Shown here: positions 1 to 9,594 of the stretch, piece by piece
Numbering within the stretch: the stretch's first letter is position 1
Layout of the letters: the number at the start of each line of letters is the position of its first letter
Assembly: GCA_038138145.1 (NCBI GenBank)
Contig: JAYQDD010000003.1
Coordinates: 62,001 to 126,000, forward strand
Direction: 5' to 3'
Length of the DNA: 64,000 nt
Source: UBA3537 sp038138145
GTDB lineage: Bacteria > Bacteroidota > Bacteroidia > Flavobacteriales > Flavobacteriaceae
The notes under the pieces: generated by a model
Databases searched by the model: none
Seen by the model: only the letters and a program-made list of their open reading frames with translations
What the model was told of the DNA's origin: nothing
Program-made: the position numbers and the translations under genes

Positions 1-2513
1 AAGTATATCAATTACTGTCAGGGGAGTTTCAAACTGATGCCAGTAAAAAAGTTGCTTCTAAAGAAGTTGGTCAAGCAAAGCAGAAAGAAAAAGAAGCATT
101 ACGCCAACAACGAGAATTAGAGCTTGAGGAAAAATTAAAAAAAGAAGAAGAGGCCAAAAAAGTTATTAAAGCCAAAACCACTTTTGAAGGACCTAAGACC
201 GTTGGTAAAATAGATTTAAATCCAAGCAAACCTAAATCAAAAGTAGATGAGCCAAAGCCCGTTGAGCCAACAAAAAAAACAGAAGATAATAAACCTGCTA
301 AAGTTATAGATCCAAAGGCAGAGAAACAGTCAGTCGAAGAAAAAACAGCAAAACCAGAAGCAGATTCAGAAACTGTTAAAACCCAATATGCAAAATTGTC
401 TGGCCCAAAATCAACAGGGCAAACCATAGATTTATCTCAATTCAATAAACCAAAAAAGGCGGCGTCTGACAAAGACAATAAAAGCACAAATTCTTCTGAT
501 TCCAAAAAGAAAAGAAGAAGAATTAGTAAAGTTGGTGGAGGAAACCAAGGACAAAAATCACGATCTAATCGCGGAAGATCACAAAAACCGAGTACTCCAA
601 AAGTTGAGCCAACCGCAGAAGAAGTCCAAAAACAAGTACGAGAAACACTCGAAAAACTTCAAGGGAAATCTTCTAAAGGGAAAGGTGCAAAATACAGAAG
701 AGATAAACGTGACCAACACCGTCAGCAAACGGAAAAAGATTTAGAACAACAGGAATTAGAGAGTAAAACACTGAAAGTGACAGAGTTTGTTACAGCCAAT
801 GAGGTTGCGACCATGATGGATGTCTCCGTTACAGAAATTATTTCTGCCTGTATGTCTCTAGGCATGATGGTTACGATGAACCAACGCCTTGATGCAGAAA
901 CACTTTCGATTGTTGCAGAAGAATTTGGATATACTGTAGATTTTGTAAATGCTGATATTGATGAAAACATCGATGAAGTCGAAGATAAAGAGGAAGACCT
1001 ATTGGAACGTGCGCCTATTGTCACAGTTATGGGGCATGTCGATCACGGTAAAACGTCGTTGCTCGATTATATTAGAGAAGAAAATGTAATTGCAGGAGAG
1101 TCTGGAGGCATTACCCAGCACATTGGGGCCTATGGAGTAACCTTGGCTTCTGGACAAAAAATAGCATTCTTAGATACACCTGGTCACGAGGCCTTTACAG
1201 CCATGCGGGCCAGAGGAGCACAAGTTACTGATATTGCCATAATTGTAATTGCCGCTGACGATAACATCAAGCCGCAAACAAAAGAAGCAATTTCACATGC
1301 ACAAGCAGCAGGTGTTCCTATCGTTTTTGCAATCAACAAAGTAGATTTGCCAACCGCAAATCCAGATAAAATAAAAGAAGGACTAGCCAATATGAACCTT
1401 ATGGTTGAAGATTGGGGTGGGAAAATCCAATCCCACGATATCTCTGCCAAAAATGGAGACGGTGTACAAGAACTTCTAGAAAAAGTATTACTAGAAGCAG
1501 AACTTTTAGAGCTTAAAGCAAATCCAAATAAACCTGCAGTAGGGACAATTGTCGAGGCATTTTTGGACAAAGGTCGTGGTTATGTTTCTACGATATTAGT
1601 ACAAGCCGGAACATTACGCGTTGGTGATTATGTATTGGCTGGGAAAAATAGCGGTAAAGTCAAAGCCATGCACGACGAGAGAGGTCAGGAAATTAGTGAA
1701 GCAGGACCATCAACTCCAATATCGATACTTGGATTGGACGGTGCGCCACAAGCTGGAGACAAATTCAATGTTTTTAAAGACGAACGCGAAGCCAAACAAA
1801 TTGCTGCTAAACGAACACAATTGCAGCGTGAACAATCCGTACGTACACAACGTCATATAACCTTAGACGAGATTGGAAGACGTATTGCGCTTGGAGACTT
1901 TAAGGAACTTAACATCATCCTCAAAGGTGATGTAGATGGTTCTGTAGAAGCACTTACCGATTCGTTCCAAAAACTTTCAACAGAAGAAATTCAAGTCAAT
2001 ATTATTCATAAAGCAGTAGGTGCTATCACTGAAAGTGATGTACTCTTAGCTTCCGCATCCGATGCTATTATTATTGGATTTAACGTACGTCCAATGGGCA
2101 ATGCGCGACAAATTGCAGAAAAAGAAGAAATCGACATCCGCATGTATTCTATTATCTACGATGCAATCAATGATTTGAAAGACGCTATGGAAGGGATGTT
2201 GTCTCCAGATTTCAAAGAAGAAATTACTGGTTCTGCAGAAATTAGAGAAACGTTTAAGATTTCCAAAATTGGAACCATTGCAGGATGTATGGTTACTAAT
2301 GGAAAGATCTACAGAAATTCACAAATCCGTATCATCCGTGAAGGTGTAGTGATTTATACTGGTGAATTAGCCTCCTTAAAGCGCTTTAAAGACGATGCGA
2401 AAGAAGTGTCCAAGGGATATGATTGTGGTATGCAAATCAAAAACTACAACGACATTCAGATCGGTGATGTTTTCGAAGCGTTCCAAGAAGTTGCTGTAAA
2501 AAAGAAGTTGTAA
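1..2513 (+). CDS. infB: Translation initiation factor IF-2 (5' end outside window)
   Basis: GTPase that brings initiator fMet-tRNA to the 30S subunit and promotes subunit joining. The frame is open from base 3, so the gene starts before the window and the true N-terminus is missing. The first ~250 visible codons are the Lys/Glu/Pro-rich low-complexity linker typical of IF-2. An IF2_N-like helical domain follows (about 770-950). The G domain begins near 1010 with G1 GHVDHGKT, then DTPGHEAF and NKVD. Domains II, III and C-terminal IF2-C follow to the TAA at 2511-2513. A TTG at 396 could look like a start, but reading continues upstream without a stop and the upstream residues match the linker. 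It ends 25 bases from the convergent SPOR gene, with no clear terminator. Identity is certain. Confidence 0.97.
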   Translation, partial: VYQLLSGEFQTDASKKVASKEVGQAKQKEKEALRQQRELELEEKLKKEEEAKKVIKAKTTFEGPKTVGKIDLNPSKPKSKVDEPKPVEPTKKTEDNKPAKVIDPKAEKQSVEEKTAKPEADSETVKTQYAKLSGPKSTGQTIDLSQFNKPKKAASDKDNKSTNSSDSKKKRRRISKVGGGNQGQKSRSNRGRSQKPSTPKVEPTAEEVQKQVRETLEKLQGKSSKGKGAKYRRDKRDQHRQQTEKDLEQQELESKTLKVTEFVTANEVATMMDVSVTEIISACMSLGMMVTMNQRLDAETLSIVAEEFGYTVDFVNADIDENIDEVEDKEEDLLERAPIVTVMGHVDHGKTSLLDYIREENVIAGESGGITQHIGAYGVTLASGQKIAFLDTPGHEAFTAMRARGAQVTDIAIIVIAADDNIKPQTKEAISHAQAAGVPIVFAINKVDLPTANPDKIKEGLANMNLMVEDWGGKIQSHDISAKNGDGVQELLEKVLLEAELLELKANPNKPAVGTIVEAFLDKGRGYVSTILVQAGTLRVGDYVLAGKNSGKVKAMHDERGQEISEAGPSTPISILGLDGAPQAGDKFNVFKDEREAKQIAAKRTQLQREQSVRTQRHITLDEIGRRIALGDFKELNIILKGDVDGSVEALTDSFQKLSTEEIQVNIIHKAVGAITESDVLLASASDAIIIGFNVRPMGNARQIAEKEEIDIRMYSIIYDAINDLKDAMEGMLSPDFKEEITGSAEIRETFKISKIGTIAGCMVTNGKIYRNSQIRIIREGVVIYTGELASLKRFKDDAKEVSKGYDCGMQIKNYNDIQIGDVFEAFQEVAVKKKL

Positions 2514-2538
2514 ATAGTACGCCCTTTTTTCTTAAACA

Positions 2539-2910
2539 TTAACTTTGTTTTGGCGTAAAAAGAAATGCGTTTGGGTATTCTTTTTTAATCTCAATCAAAG
2601 CGCGATCTGCTTCAATTTTTGTTCTGAATTTGCCAATCCATATTTTATAATTAGGCGTCTCATATTTCATTTCTGAAGCATAGTTCAAAAACAAAGAACG
2701 GAAAGTAGCTAATGCTTTTTCTGCACCAGATCTCGGTCCACTATAGATTTGTATTCTTATCAAATTTTTGGATCTGTTTACCTCTTTTTTGAGTTCAATC
2801 AAGCGCTCCAATGCAGCACTTTTGTTGATGTCTACCACACCATCTTGTGCCAAAAGAGGCCCAGAAAACAAGACCGTTGCAAATAAAAAGTTTAAAAAAT
2901 TTGATCTCAT
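2539..2910 (-). CDS. Small secreted SPOR-domain protein
   Basis: A 123-residue protein with an N-terminal signal peptide (hydrophobic residues ~5-20, cleavage plausibly after LLAQ). The C-terminal ~75 residues read as a SPOR fold: the first strand 'IRIQIYSGPRSGAEKA', then 'YKIWIGKFRTKIEADRALIEIKK' in pattern, then a final strand 'AFLFTP'. SPOR domains bind denuded (stem-peptide-free) peptidoglycan, usually at division sites, so a periplasmic glycan-binding role is likely. There is no catalytic domain. It is monocistronic and divergent from the respiratory operon, with its own TAnnTTTG-type element at 2929-2936. The family call rests on pattern, not a search. Confidence 0.85.
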   Translation of the reverse strand: MRSNFLNFLFATVLFSGPLLAQDGVVDINKSAALERLIELKKEVNRSKNLIRIQIYSGPRSGAEKALATFRSLFLNYASEMKYETPNYKIWIGKFRTKIEADRALIEIKKEYPNAFLFTPKQS

Positions 2911-2928
2911 AGCTCTACGTTGATTCTA

Positions 2929-2936
2929 CAAATGTA
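2929..2936 (-). promoter_or_regulatory. -7 element (TAnnTTTG) for the SPOR gene
   Basis: On the minus strand this reads TACATTTG, an exact match to the Bacteroidota sigma-A -7 consensus, 18 bases before the start at 2910. No convincing -33 TTTG was found. Confidence 0.55.
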
Positions 2937-3032
2937 ATTGATTAAAATTAAAACAAAAATTCAATATTATTTAGAATGAATATAAATTAAAATTTAGCAT
3001 TATCTATCATTTTTAAAATCGTCTTTATGTCT

Positions 3033-3040
3033 TATTTTTG
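3033..3040 (+). promoter_or_regulatory. -7 element (TAnnTTTG) for the act/cox operon
   Basis: TATTTTTG matches TAnnTTTG. It lies 37 bases before the first possible actA ATG and 82 before the preferred one. It is the only exact match in the divergent intergenic region on this strand. A TTGTTAAT octamer at 3050-3057 falls just downstream. Confidence 0.55.
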
Positions 3041-3121
3041 CATAAAATTTTGTTAATAGATTTTTGATCTCATTACATGAAAAAATTGCGCCAAAGTTTA
3101 GAAACCACTCCAAACGTTGAT

Positions 3122-4414
3122 ATGAAGCAGGAAAACAACCTTCAGCCCCTCTCGAAACTCATCTCCTTGAGTCTTTTATTTTTCTCTATTTTATGTACAT
3201 CACTACAGGCACAAGAGGCAGATTTGGCAAAAGGAAAGTCACTGTTCAATGCCAACTGTGCGGCGTGCCACCAGTTGGATAAAAAGATGACAGGACCAGC
3301 ACTTCGCTATGTCGAAACAAGACTCAGCGAAGACGAAGGTTTAGACCGTGACTGGCTCAACGCTTGGATACGCAATAGTGCTGCGGTCATCAAATCAGGT
3401 GATGCCTACGCCAACAAAATTTATGCTGAGTACAATGGAGCTGCCATGACGGCATTCCCTCAACTTTCCGATGAGGATATTTCAAACATACTCGCCTACA
3501 CCGCACAAGACAAAGCGGCACCTGTAGCAGTCACGGCAACTGCAGGTCAAGCACCAGCAGAAGCAGAGGGCGGAATGTCCAAAGACATCATCCTTGGTGC
3601 ACTTGCCATCCTTTTTGCGTTGTTAGCTCTTGGCTTATTTTTAGTTAATAAAACACTTCGAAGATTTGCTGCTGCAAATGAAGTTGAAATTCAAGAAGCT
3701 GTAAAGCGCCCATCCTTGTGGAAAGCATTCTTAAATAATCAATTTTTATTGTTAGTTACAGCAATTTTCTTCTTGCTTTCAAGCGCCTATTTCGTCTATG
3801 GATACTTCATGCAAGTGGGAATAGATCAAGGGTATGAACCTATTCAACCAATACATTACTCACACAAAATACATGCAGGAGATAATGGAATTGATTGTAA
3901 ATATTGCCATTCCTCTGCTCGAGTAAGTAAGCATTCAGGAATTCCTTCATTGAATGTTTGTATGAACTGTCATAAATCAATTTATGAAGTTGCACCATCA
4001 ACTGCAACTGAGGAGTACAGCAAAGAATTTTATGATGGAGAAATACAAAAACTATATGACGCCGTAGGTTGGGATGATGCTGAGCAAAAATATACAGGAA
4101 AAACGAAACCCGTAAAATGGGTCAGAATCCACAACCTTCCTGACTTTGCATATTTTAACCATTCGCAACACGTTTCTGTTGCAGGTTTAGAGTGTCAAAC
4201 ATGTCATGGGCCAGTGGAAGAAATGGAAATCATGTACCAATACTCACCATTGACAATGGGTTGGTGTATCAATTGCCATAGAGAAACTAATGTGAAAGTG
4301 AAAGATAATGGGTACTACGAAAAAATTCATGAAGCACTTTCAAAGAAATATGGAGTAGATAAACTTACTGCTGCTCAAATGGGTGGTCTAGAATGTGGTA
4401 AATGCCATTACTAA
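3122..4414 (+). CDS. actA: Alternative complex III multihaem cytochrome c subunit ActA, with fused monohaem domain
   Basis: Periplasmic electron-carrying subunit of alternative complex III (menaquinol:acceptor oxidoreductase). Six CxxCH haem motifs are visible: CAACH in an N-terminal cytochrome c domain, then CKYCH, CMNCH, CQTCH, CINCH and a C-terminal CGKCH. Two hydrophobic segments (about 3590-3650 and 3730-3800) separate the monohaem domain from the five-haem part. I prefer the ATG at 3122 because it gives a compact signal peptide (hydrophobic run ending LQAQ). An in-frame ATG at 3077 would add 15 polar residues and cannot be excluded. It is first of an eight-gene operon; actB follows after 35 bases. 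The family is certain, the exact start less so. Confidence 0.94.
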   Translation: MKQENNLQPLSKLISLSLLFFSILCTSLQAQEADLAKGKSLFNANCAACHQLDKKMTGPALRYVETRLSEDEGLDRDWLNAWIRNSAAVIKSGDAYANKIYAEYNGAAMTAFPQLSDEDISNILAYTAQDKAAPVAVTATAGQAPAEAEGGMSKDIILGALAILFALLALGLFLVNKTLRRFAAANEVEIQEAVKRPSLWKAFLNNQFLLLVTAIFFLLSSAYFVYGYFMQVGIDQGYEPIQPIHYSHKIHAGDNGIDCKYCHSSARVSKHSGIPSLNVCMNCHKSIYEVAPSTATEEYSKEFYDGEIQKLYDAVGWDDAEQKYTGKTKPVKWVRIHNLPDFAYFNHSQHVSVAGLECQTCHGPVEEMEIMYQYSPLTMGWCINCHRETNVKVKDNGYYEKIHEALSKKYGVDKLTAAQMGGLECGKCHY

Positions 4415-4449
4415 CGAATTATTAAAAGATTTAAGTAACACTATAATAT

Positions 4450-7400
4450 ATGTCATCAAACAAGAAATACTGGAAAAGTGTTGAGGAGCTAAACCTGAGC
4501 CAAAGCTCTGCTGTTGAGACGCTAAAACACAAGGAGTTTGTTCAAGAAATTCCTGTAGATGAGTTTTTGGGCGATAAGACCACATTGGAGTCTTCGGAAA
4601 CAACGCGTCGTGATTTCTTAAAGTACGTTGGATTCAGTACAGCTGCAGCATCTTTGGCAGCTTGTGAAGGACCAGTAATAAAGTCCATTCCATATGTCGT
4701 TCAGCCAGAACAGATTATTCCAGGCGTTGCAAACTACTATGCAACAGCAATCTCAAACGGATACGATTTTGCAAGTTTATTGGTTAAAACTAGAGAAGGA
4801 AGACCAATCAAAGTGGAGTCCAATTCATTAGCCAAAGCCAATGGAAGTATCAATGCAAGAGTACAAGCTTCTGTTCTAGATTTGTATGATAATCAGCGTG
4901 TTGCAGGGCCTACCAAAGCAGGTGAAGCAATTACTTGGGACGCTTTCTACAAAGAAGTAGGAGAAAAACTTGAAACTCTAAAAGGTTCAGAAAAACAAGT
5001 TGTGTTGTTGACTCAAACTTTTGCGAGCCCGAGTACTTCAAAATTGATTTCAGAATTTCAAAACAACTTTGAGAATGTTTCTCATGTAGTTTATGATGCC
5101 ATATCAGAATCTGCAGCTGCAGATGCCTATCAAGCGAAGTATGGACGACGAGGTTTAGCAAATTATGATTTTGCAAAAGCAAAAACAATTGTTTCTATAG
5201 GCGCAGACTTTCTTGGCGATTGGCAAGGCGGAGGATTTGACGCTGCTTATGCAAAGGGACGTGTTCCAAAAAATGGAACCATGTCACGTCACATACAGTT
5301 CGAATCAAACATGACACTTTCTGGTGCTAATGCCGATAAGCGTGTTCCATTAAAGCCATCCCAACAAAAACGTGCGCTTGCAAGACTTTATGGCAAACTT
5401 ACTGGAACTTCTGTAAATGTAACCCTTCCAGCCGGAATTGAGTCGGCTGTTGACGCTGCAGCAAGAGAATTATCAAAAGCTGGGTCAAACGGTGTTGTTC
5501 TTACAGGAATTCAAGATGTTGATGCTCAGCGTTTGGTTTTAGAAATCAATGCATTTTTAAACAGCAAAGCATTTGATCCAAAAACAACAATTTTAACCCG
5601 TCAAGGGAATGACGCTGCAGTTACAAAACTTGTAGTTGATATGAATGCAGGAAAAGTTGGTGCAGTACTAATGGCTGGTGTAAATCCAGCATACACATTA
5701 CCAAACGCATCTGCATTTGTTGAAGGTTTAAAAAAGACTGACCTTTCTGTCACTTTTTCGATGAAAAATGACGAAACAGCTTCTGTTTCTGAATTTGTGG
5801 CAGCAGCTCCTCATTATTTAGAATCTTGGGGCGATTTAGAAACTAAATCTGGGCATTACGGATTAGTTCAACCCACTATTCGACCATTATTTGATACAAA
5901 ACAATTCCAAGATGTGCTTTTGACGCTTAACGGAAATACAAGTACATATCACGATTATTTAAAATCATATTGGAACACCAATGTTTTAGGCGGTGCTTCT
6001 TTTAATGATGCTCTTCATGATGGTGTATTTATTACTTCAAATTCTGTGACGAAGGATACCACAGATTCAGTTAACATTTCAACGAATGTTGCTGTGGCTG
6101 TAAATAATTTAGCACAAGCGAAATCTTCAGACTTTGAATTGACACTTTATCCCAAAACAGGAATGGGTGATGGACAACAAGCTAACAACCCTTGGTTACA
6201 AGAATTTCCAGATCCATTGACAAGAACAACTTGGGATAACTATCTTACTGTTTCTGAAGCAGATGCCAAAGAATTAGGATTACATTTAGAAGCAAGTAAT
6301 TTCTTTAATGAAAGTAGCCATGATGCTACTGGAGGGTTGAATGGGACATACGCCAATGTAACAGTAAATGGAGCGACCGTAAAAGCACCAGTGATTATTC
6401 AACCTGGTCAAGCGCGTGGGACAGTAGGTTTATCTTTTGGGTATGGCCGCAGTGCTGGACTAAAAGAAGAAATGCAAACAGGTGTAAATGCCTATCCACT
6501 TTATCAAAATTTTGACTCAACACAATCCGTTTCAATAGAAGCAGTGGGTGGCAAGCACGAATTTGCTTGTGTACAATTGCACAATACATTGATGGGACGT
6601 GGAGATATTATAAAGGAAACCACTTTAGAAATTTTTAATACTAAAGATGCTGAGCATTGGAATCCTACCCCTGTAGTTTCACTAAATCATATTGAAACCC
6701 CAGTGAGCTCTCCAGATGTAGATCTTTGGGATGAGTTTGATCGTTCCATTGGGCATCACTTCAATCTTTCTATCGATTTAAATTCTTGTACAGGTTGTGG
6801 TGCATGTGTCATTGCATGTCATGCTGAAAACAATGTTCCTGTAGTTGGAAAAGAAGAAATCAGAAGAAGTCGCGATATGCATTGGTTGAGAATTGACCGC
6901 TACTATTCTTCAGATGAAACTTTTGAAGGGGATAATGAAACCAAAGATGGAATTAAAGGATTAGGAAGTTCATTAAGCACTTTTGGCGAAATGGAGTCAC
7001 CGTCGGAAAATCCGCAGGTTGCCTTTCAACCCATCATGTGTCAGCATTGTAATCATGCACCATGTGAAACCGTTTGTCCAGTAGCGGCAAGTTCGCACGG
7101 AAGACAAGGGCAAAACCATATGGCATATAACCGATGTGTAGGGACACGCTATTGCGCAAATAACTGTCCTTATAAAGTACGTCGATTCAATTGGTTCCTT
7201 TATAATGGTAACGATGAGTTTGATTACCATATGAATAACGACTTAGGGCGCATGGTCATCAACCCAGATGTAACGGTACGTTCTAGAGGGGTTATGGAAA
7301 AATGTTCGATGTGTATTCAAATGACACAAAAAACAATTTTAGACGCCAAGCGTGACGGTAGACCTGTAGACGTGAATGAGTTTAAAACGGCTTGTTCATC

Positions 7401-7563
7401 GGCTTGTGACAGCGGCGCAATTGTTTTTGGCGATATCAACAATAAAAAAGATGAGGTTACAAAACTTAAAGATGATGAGCGTGCTTATCACCTATTAGAG
7501 CATGTTGGTACAAAACCAAATGTGGTCTATCAAGTTAAAGTAAGAAATACAAAAGAAGCATAA
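4450..7563 (+). CDS. actB: Alternative complex III iron-sulfur subunit ActB (molybdopterin oxidoreductase-like)
   Basis: 1037-residue periplasmic subunit of alternative complex III. N-terminal 'KKYWKSVEEL' and, at residues ~51-72, twin-arginine TTRRDFLK with a hydrophobic stretch ending LAAC mark the extended Tat signal known for this family, possibly with a lipidated Cys72. Residues ~75-720 resemble molybdopterin oxidoreductases. In studied members this part carries no molybdenum cofactor. From residue ~780 four cysteine clusters follow (CTGCGACVIAC, CQHCNHAPCETVC, CVGTRYCANNC, CSMC), as in [4Fe-4S]/[3Fe-4S] ferredoxin-type subunits. They carry electrons from the quinol site to the ActA/ActE haems. 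It sits between actA and actC with short gaps. Identity is very secure. Confidence 0.96.
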   Translation: MSSNKKYWKSVEELNLSQSSAVETLKHKEFVQEIPVDEFLGDKTTLESSETTRRDFLKYVGFSTAAASLAACEGPVIKSIPYVVQPEQIIPGVANYYATAISNGYDFASLLVKTREGRPIKVESNSLAKANGSINARVQASVLDLYDNQRVAGPTKAGEAITWDAFYKEVGEKLETLKGSEKQVVLLTQTFASPSTSKLISEFQNNFENVSHVVYDAISESAAADAYQAKYGRRGLANYDFAKAKTIVSIGADFLGDWQGGGFDAAYAKGRVPKNGTMSRHIQFESNMTLSGANADKRVPLKPSQQKRALARLYGKLTGTSVNVTLPAGIESAVDAAARELSKAGSNGVVLTGIQDVDAQRLVLEINAFLNSKAFDPKTTILTRQGNDAAVTKLVVDMNAGKVGAVLMAGVNPAYTLPNASAFVEGLKKTDLSVTFSMKNDETASVSEFVAAAPHYLESWGDLETKSGHYGLVQPTIRPLFDTKQFQDVLLTLNGNTSTYHDYLKSYWNTNVLGGASFNDALHDGVFITSNSVTKDTTDSVNISTNVAVAVNNLAQAKSSDFELTLYPKTGMGDGQQANNPWLQEFPDPLTRTTWDNYLTVSEADAKELGLHLEASNFFNESSHDATGGLNGTYANVTVNGATVKAPVIIQPGQARGTVGLSFGYGRSAGLKEEMQTGVNAYPLYQNFDSTQSVSIEAVGGKHEFACVQLHNTLMGRGDIIKETTLEIFNTKDAEHWNPTPVVSLNHIETPVSSPDVDLWDEFDRSIGHHFNLSIDLNSCTGCGACVIACHAENNVPVVGKEEIRRSRDMHWLRIDRYYSSDETFEGDNETKDGIKGLGSSLSTFGEMESPSENPQVAFQPIMCQHCNHAPCETVCPVAASSHGRQGQNHMAYNRCVGTRYCANNCPYKVRRFNWFLYNGNDEFDYHMNNDLGRMVINPDVTVRSRGVMEKCSMCIQMTQKTILDAKRDGRPVDVNEFKTACSSACDSGAIVFGDINNKKDEVTKLKDDERAYHLLEHVGTKPNVVYQVKVRNTKEA

Positions 7564-7587
7564 CTAACAAAGAAATAAAATTAAACT

Positions 7588-9054
7588 ATGGCGTCTCATT
7601 ACGAAGCACCGATAAGAAGACCACTCGTAACAGGTGAAAAATCATACCACGATGTCACTCTTGATGTAGTTGCACCTGTCGAAGGTAAAGCAAACAAACA
7701 GTGGTGGATAGTCTTCTCCATAGCGCTGGCCGCTTTTGGTTGGGGTCTTGGGTGTATGATTTATACAATATCTACAGGGATTGGAACTTGGGGATTAAAT
7801 AAAACCGTAGGTTGGGCATGGGATATCACCAACTTTGTATGGTGGGTAGGTATTGGACATGCTGGAACACTTATTTCTGCAGTACTTCTTTTATTCAGAC
7901 AAAAATGGCGTATGGCGATCAACAGATCTGCTGAAGCCATGACCATATTCTCAGTAATTCAAGCGGGATTGTTCCCCATTATTCACATGGGACGTCCTTG
8001 GTTGGCGTATTGGGTACTCCCTATTCCTAACCAATTTGGTTCACTTTGGGTAAACTTTAATTCACCACTATTGTGGGACGTATTTGCGATTTCAACTTAT
8101 CTTTCAGTTTCATTAGTATTCTGGTGGACGGGATTATTACCTGATTTTGCCATGATACGTGACCGTGCCGTGCGTCCATTTCAAAAGAAAATTTATTCTT
8201 TATTAAGTTTTGGATGGTCTGGTCGAGCAAAAGATTGGCAACGTTTTGAAGAAGTTTCTTTAGTACTTGCAGGACTGGCAACTCCACTTGTACTTTCTGT
8301 ACACACCATTGTATCTTTTGACTTTGCGACATCAGTTATTCCGGGATGGCACACGACTATCTTTCCGCCTTACTTTGTGGCAGGAGCGATCTTCTCTGGA
8401 TTTGCCATGGTAAATACATTGCTCATCATTATGAGAAAAGTGTGTAACCTTGAAGATTATATCACTGTACAACATATTGAATTGATGAACATTGTCATCA
8501 TGATTACAGGTTCAATTGTAGGTGTAGCTTATATTACAGAGCTATTTATTGCTTGGTATTCAGGAGTAGAATATGAGCAATATGCGTTCCTCAACAGAGC
8601 AACAGGACCTTATGCTTGGGCCTATTGGGCTATGATGTCTTGTAATGTATTCTCTCCACAATTTATGTGGTTCAAGAAATTAAGAACAAGCATCATGTTT
8701 TCATTCTTTATCTCAATTGTAGTAAATATTGGGATGTGGTTTGAGCGTTTTGTAATTATTGTAACGTCGTTGCACAGAGATTATTTGCCATCGTCGTGGA
8801 CGATGTTCTCACCAACGTTTGTAGATATTGGAATTTTCATTGGAACTATAGGTTTCTTCTTTGTGTTGTTCTTACTTTATTCAAGAACATTCCCAGTAAT
8901 TGCACAAGCAGAAGTGAAAACCATTTTAAAATCCTCTGGGCAACGCTACAAAAATATTAGAGAAGCTGGAGACAGTTTGGTCGGTACAGGTTCGGACGAA
9001 CGTACCTCCAAAAAGCCAAAAGTAAAAAGAACACCTAAAAAGAAAAAAGACTAA
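7588..9054 (+). CDS. actC: Alternative complex III membrane subunit ActC (NrfD/PsrC-like)
   Basis: 488-residue polytopic membrane protein with about ten transmembrane helices and a short Lys-rich cytoplasmic tail (ending in several KK pairs). It belongs to the NrfD/PsrC family. ActC provides the menaquinol-binding site next to ActB and is proposed to take part in proton translocation. Start at 7588 follows actB by 24 bases; the stop is 2 bases before the actD ATG, so translation is probably coupled. Charged residues within predicted helices (for example the IGHAGTLISA and GRPW segments) fit the quinol-oxidising family. Identity is inferred from order and composition as well as sequence. Confidence 0.94.
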   Translation: MASHYEAPIRRPLVTGEKSYHDVTLDVVAPVEGKANKQWWIVFSIALAAFGWGLGCMIYTISTGIGTWGLNKTVGWAWDITNFVWWVGIGHAGTLISAVLLLFRQKWRMAINRSAEAMTIFSVIQAGLFPIIHMGRPWLAYWVLPIPNQFGSLWVNFNSPLLWDVFAISTYLSVSLVFWWTGLLPDFAMIRDRAVRPFQKKIYSLLSFGWSGRAKDWQRFEEVSLVLAGLATPLVLSVHTIVSFDFATSVIPGWHTTIFPPYFVAGAIFSGFAMVNTLLIIMRKVCNLEDYITVQHIELMNIVIMITGSIVGVAYITELFIAWYSGVEYEQYAFLNRATGPYAWAYWAMMSCNVFSPQFMWFKKLRTSIMFSFFISIVVNIGMWFERFVIIVTSLHRDYLPSSWTMFSPTFVDIGIFIGTIGFFFVLFLLYSRTFPVIAQAEVKTILKSSGQRYKNIREAGDSLVGTGSDERTSKKPKVKRTPKKKKD

Positions 9055-9056
9055 AT

Positions 9057-9590
9057 ATGGGAGCATCAAAAGTTATTCATGCCTTATATACAGATGATGA
9101 TGTATTGATGTCTGCAGTAAAAACTGTAAAGGCAGAAAAGCACCACATCGAAGAAATTTATACACCATTTCCAGTGCACGGATTGGACAAGGCCATGGGG
9201 CTTGCCCCAACACGTATTGCCATTGCGGCATTTATGTATGGTTGTGTAGGGCTTACTGTTGCTATCCTCATGATGAACTTTATTATGATTGAGGATTGGC
9301 CACAAAATATTGGTGGGAAACCAAGTTTCAGCTATATCGAAAATATGCCTGCCTTTGTGCCGATTATGTTTGAACTCACGGTATTTTTTGCGGCGCATCT
9401 AATGGTCATTACATTTTATTTAAGAAGTAGAATGTGGCCATTCAAAAATGCCGAAAATCCAGACCCAAGAACAACTGATGACCACTTTTTGATGGAAATC
9501 CCTGTTCACAACAATGAGAAACAATTAAAAACGCTATTAACCAAAACAGGTGCAGTAGAAGTGCATGTGATTGAAAAAGAAGCACATTAG
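9057..9590 (+). CDS. actD: Alternative complex III subunit ActD (DUF3341)
   Basis: 177-residue protein matching the DUF3341/ActD pattern: a cytoplasmic N-terminal domain opening with 'ALYTDDDVLMSAVK' (a ferredoxin-like fold in the family), the segment 'IYTPFPVHGLDKAMGL', two transmembrane helices (about residues 57-78 and 100-122) and a C-terminal cytoplasmic tail. It is a structural membrane subunit that binds no cofactor. It starts 2 bases after actC and ends 4 bases before actE. Confidence 0.93.
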   Translation: MGASKVIHALYTDDDVLMSAVKTVKAEKHHIEEIYTPFPVHGLDKAMGLAPTRIAIAAFMYGCVGLTVAILMMNFIMIEDWPQNIGGKPSFSYIENMPAFVPIMFELTVFFAAHLMVITFYLRSRMWPFKNAENPDPRTTDDHFLMEIPVHNNEKQLKTLLTKTGAVEVHVIEKEAH

Positions 9591-9594
9591 ACCT

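Noticed and set aside
71..427. Open minus-strand frame of 118 codons inside infB
   Set aside because: It lies opposite the Lys/Glu/Pro-rich linker of IF-2, whose codon bias creates stop-free antisense frames. The Ser/Phe-rich translation has no family pattern.
4450..7563. ActB as a working molybdenum oxidoreductase (formate, nitrate or polysulfide type)
   Set aside because: The extended Tat signal, the fused ferredoxin part and the actA-actF context identify alternative complex III, whose ActB carries no molybdopterin.
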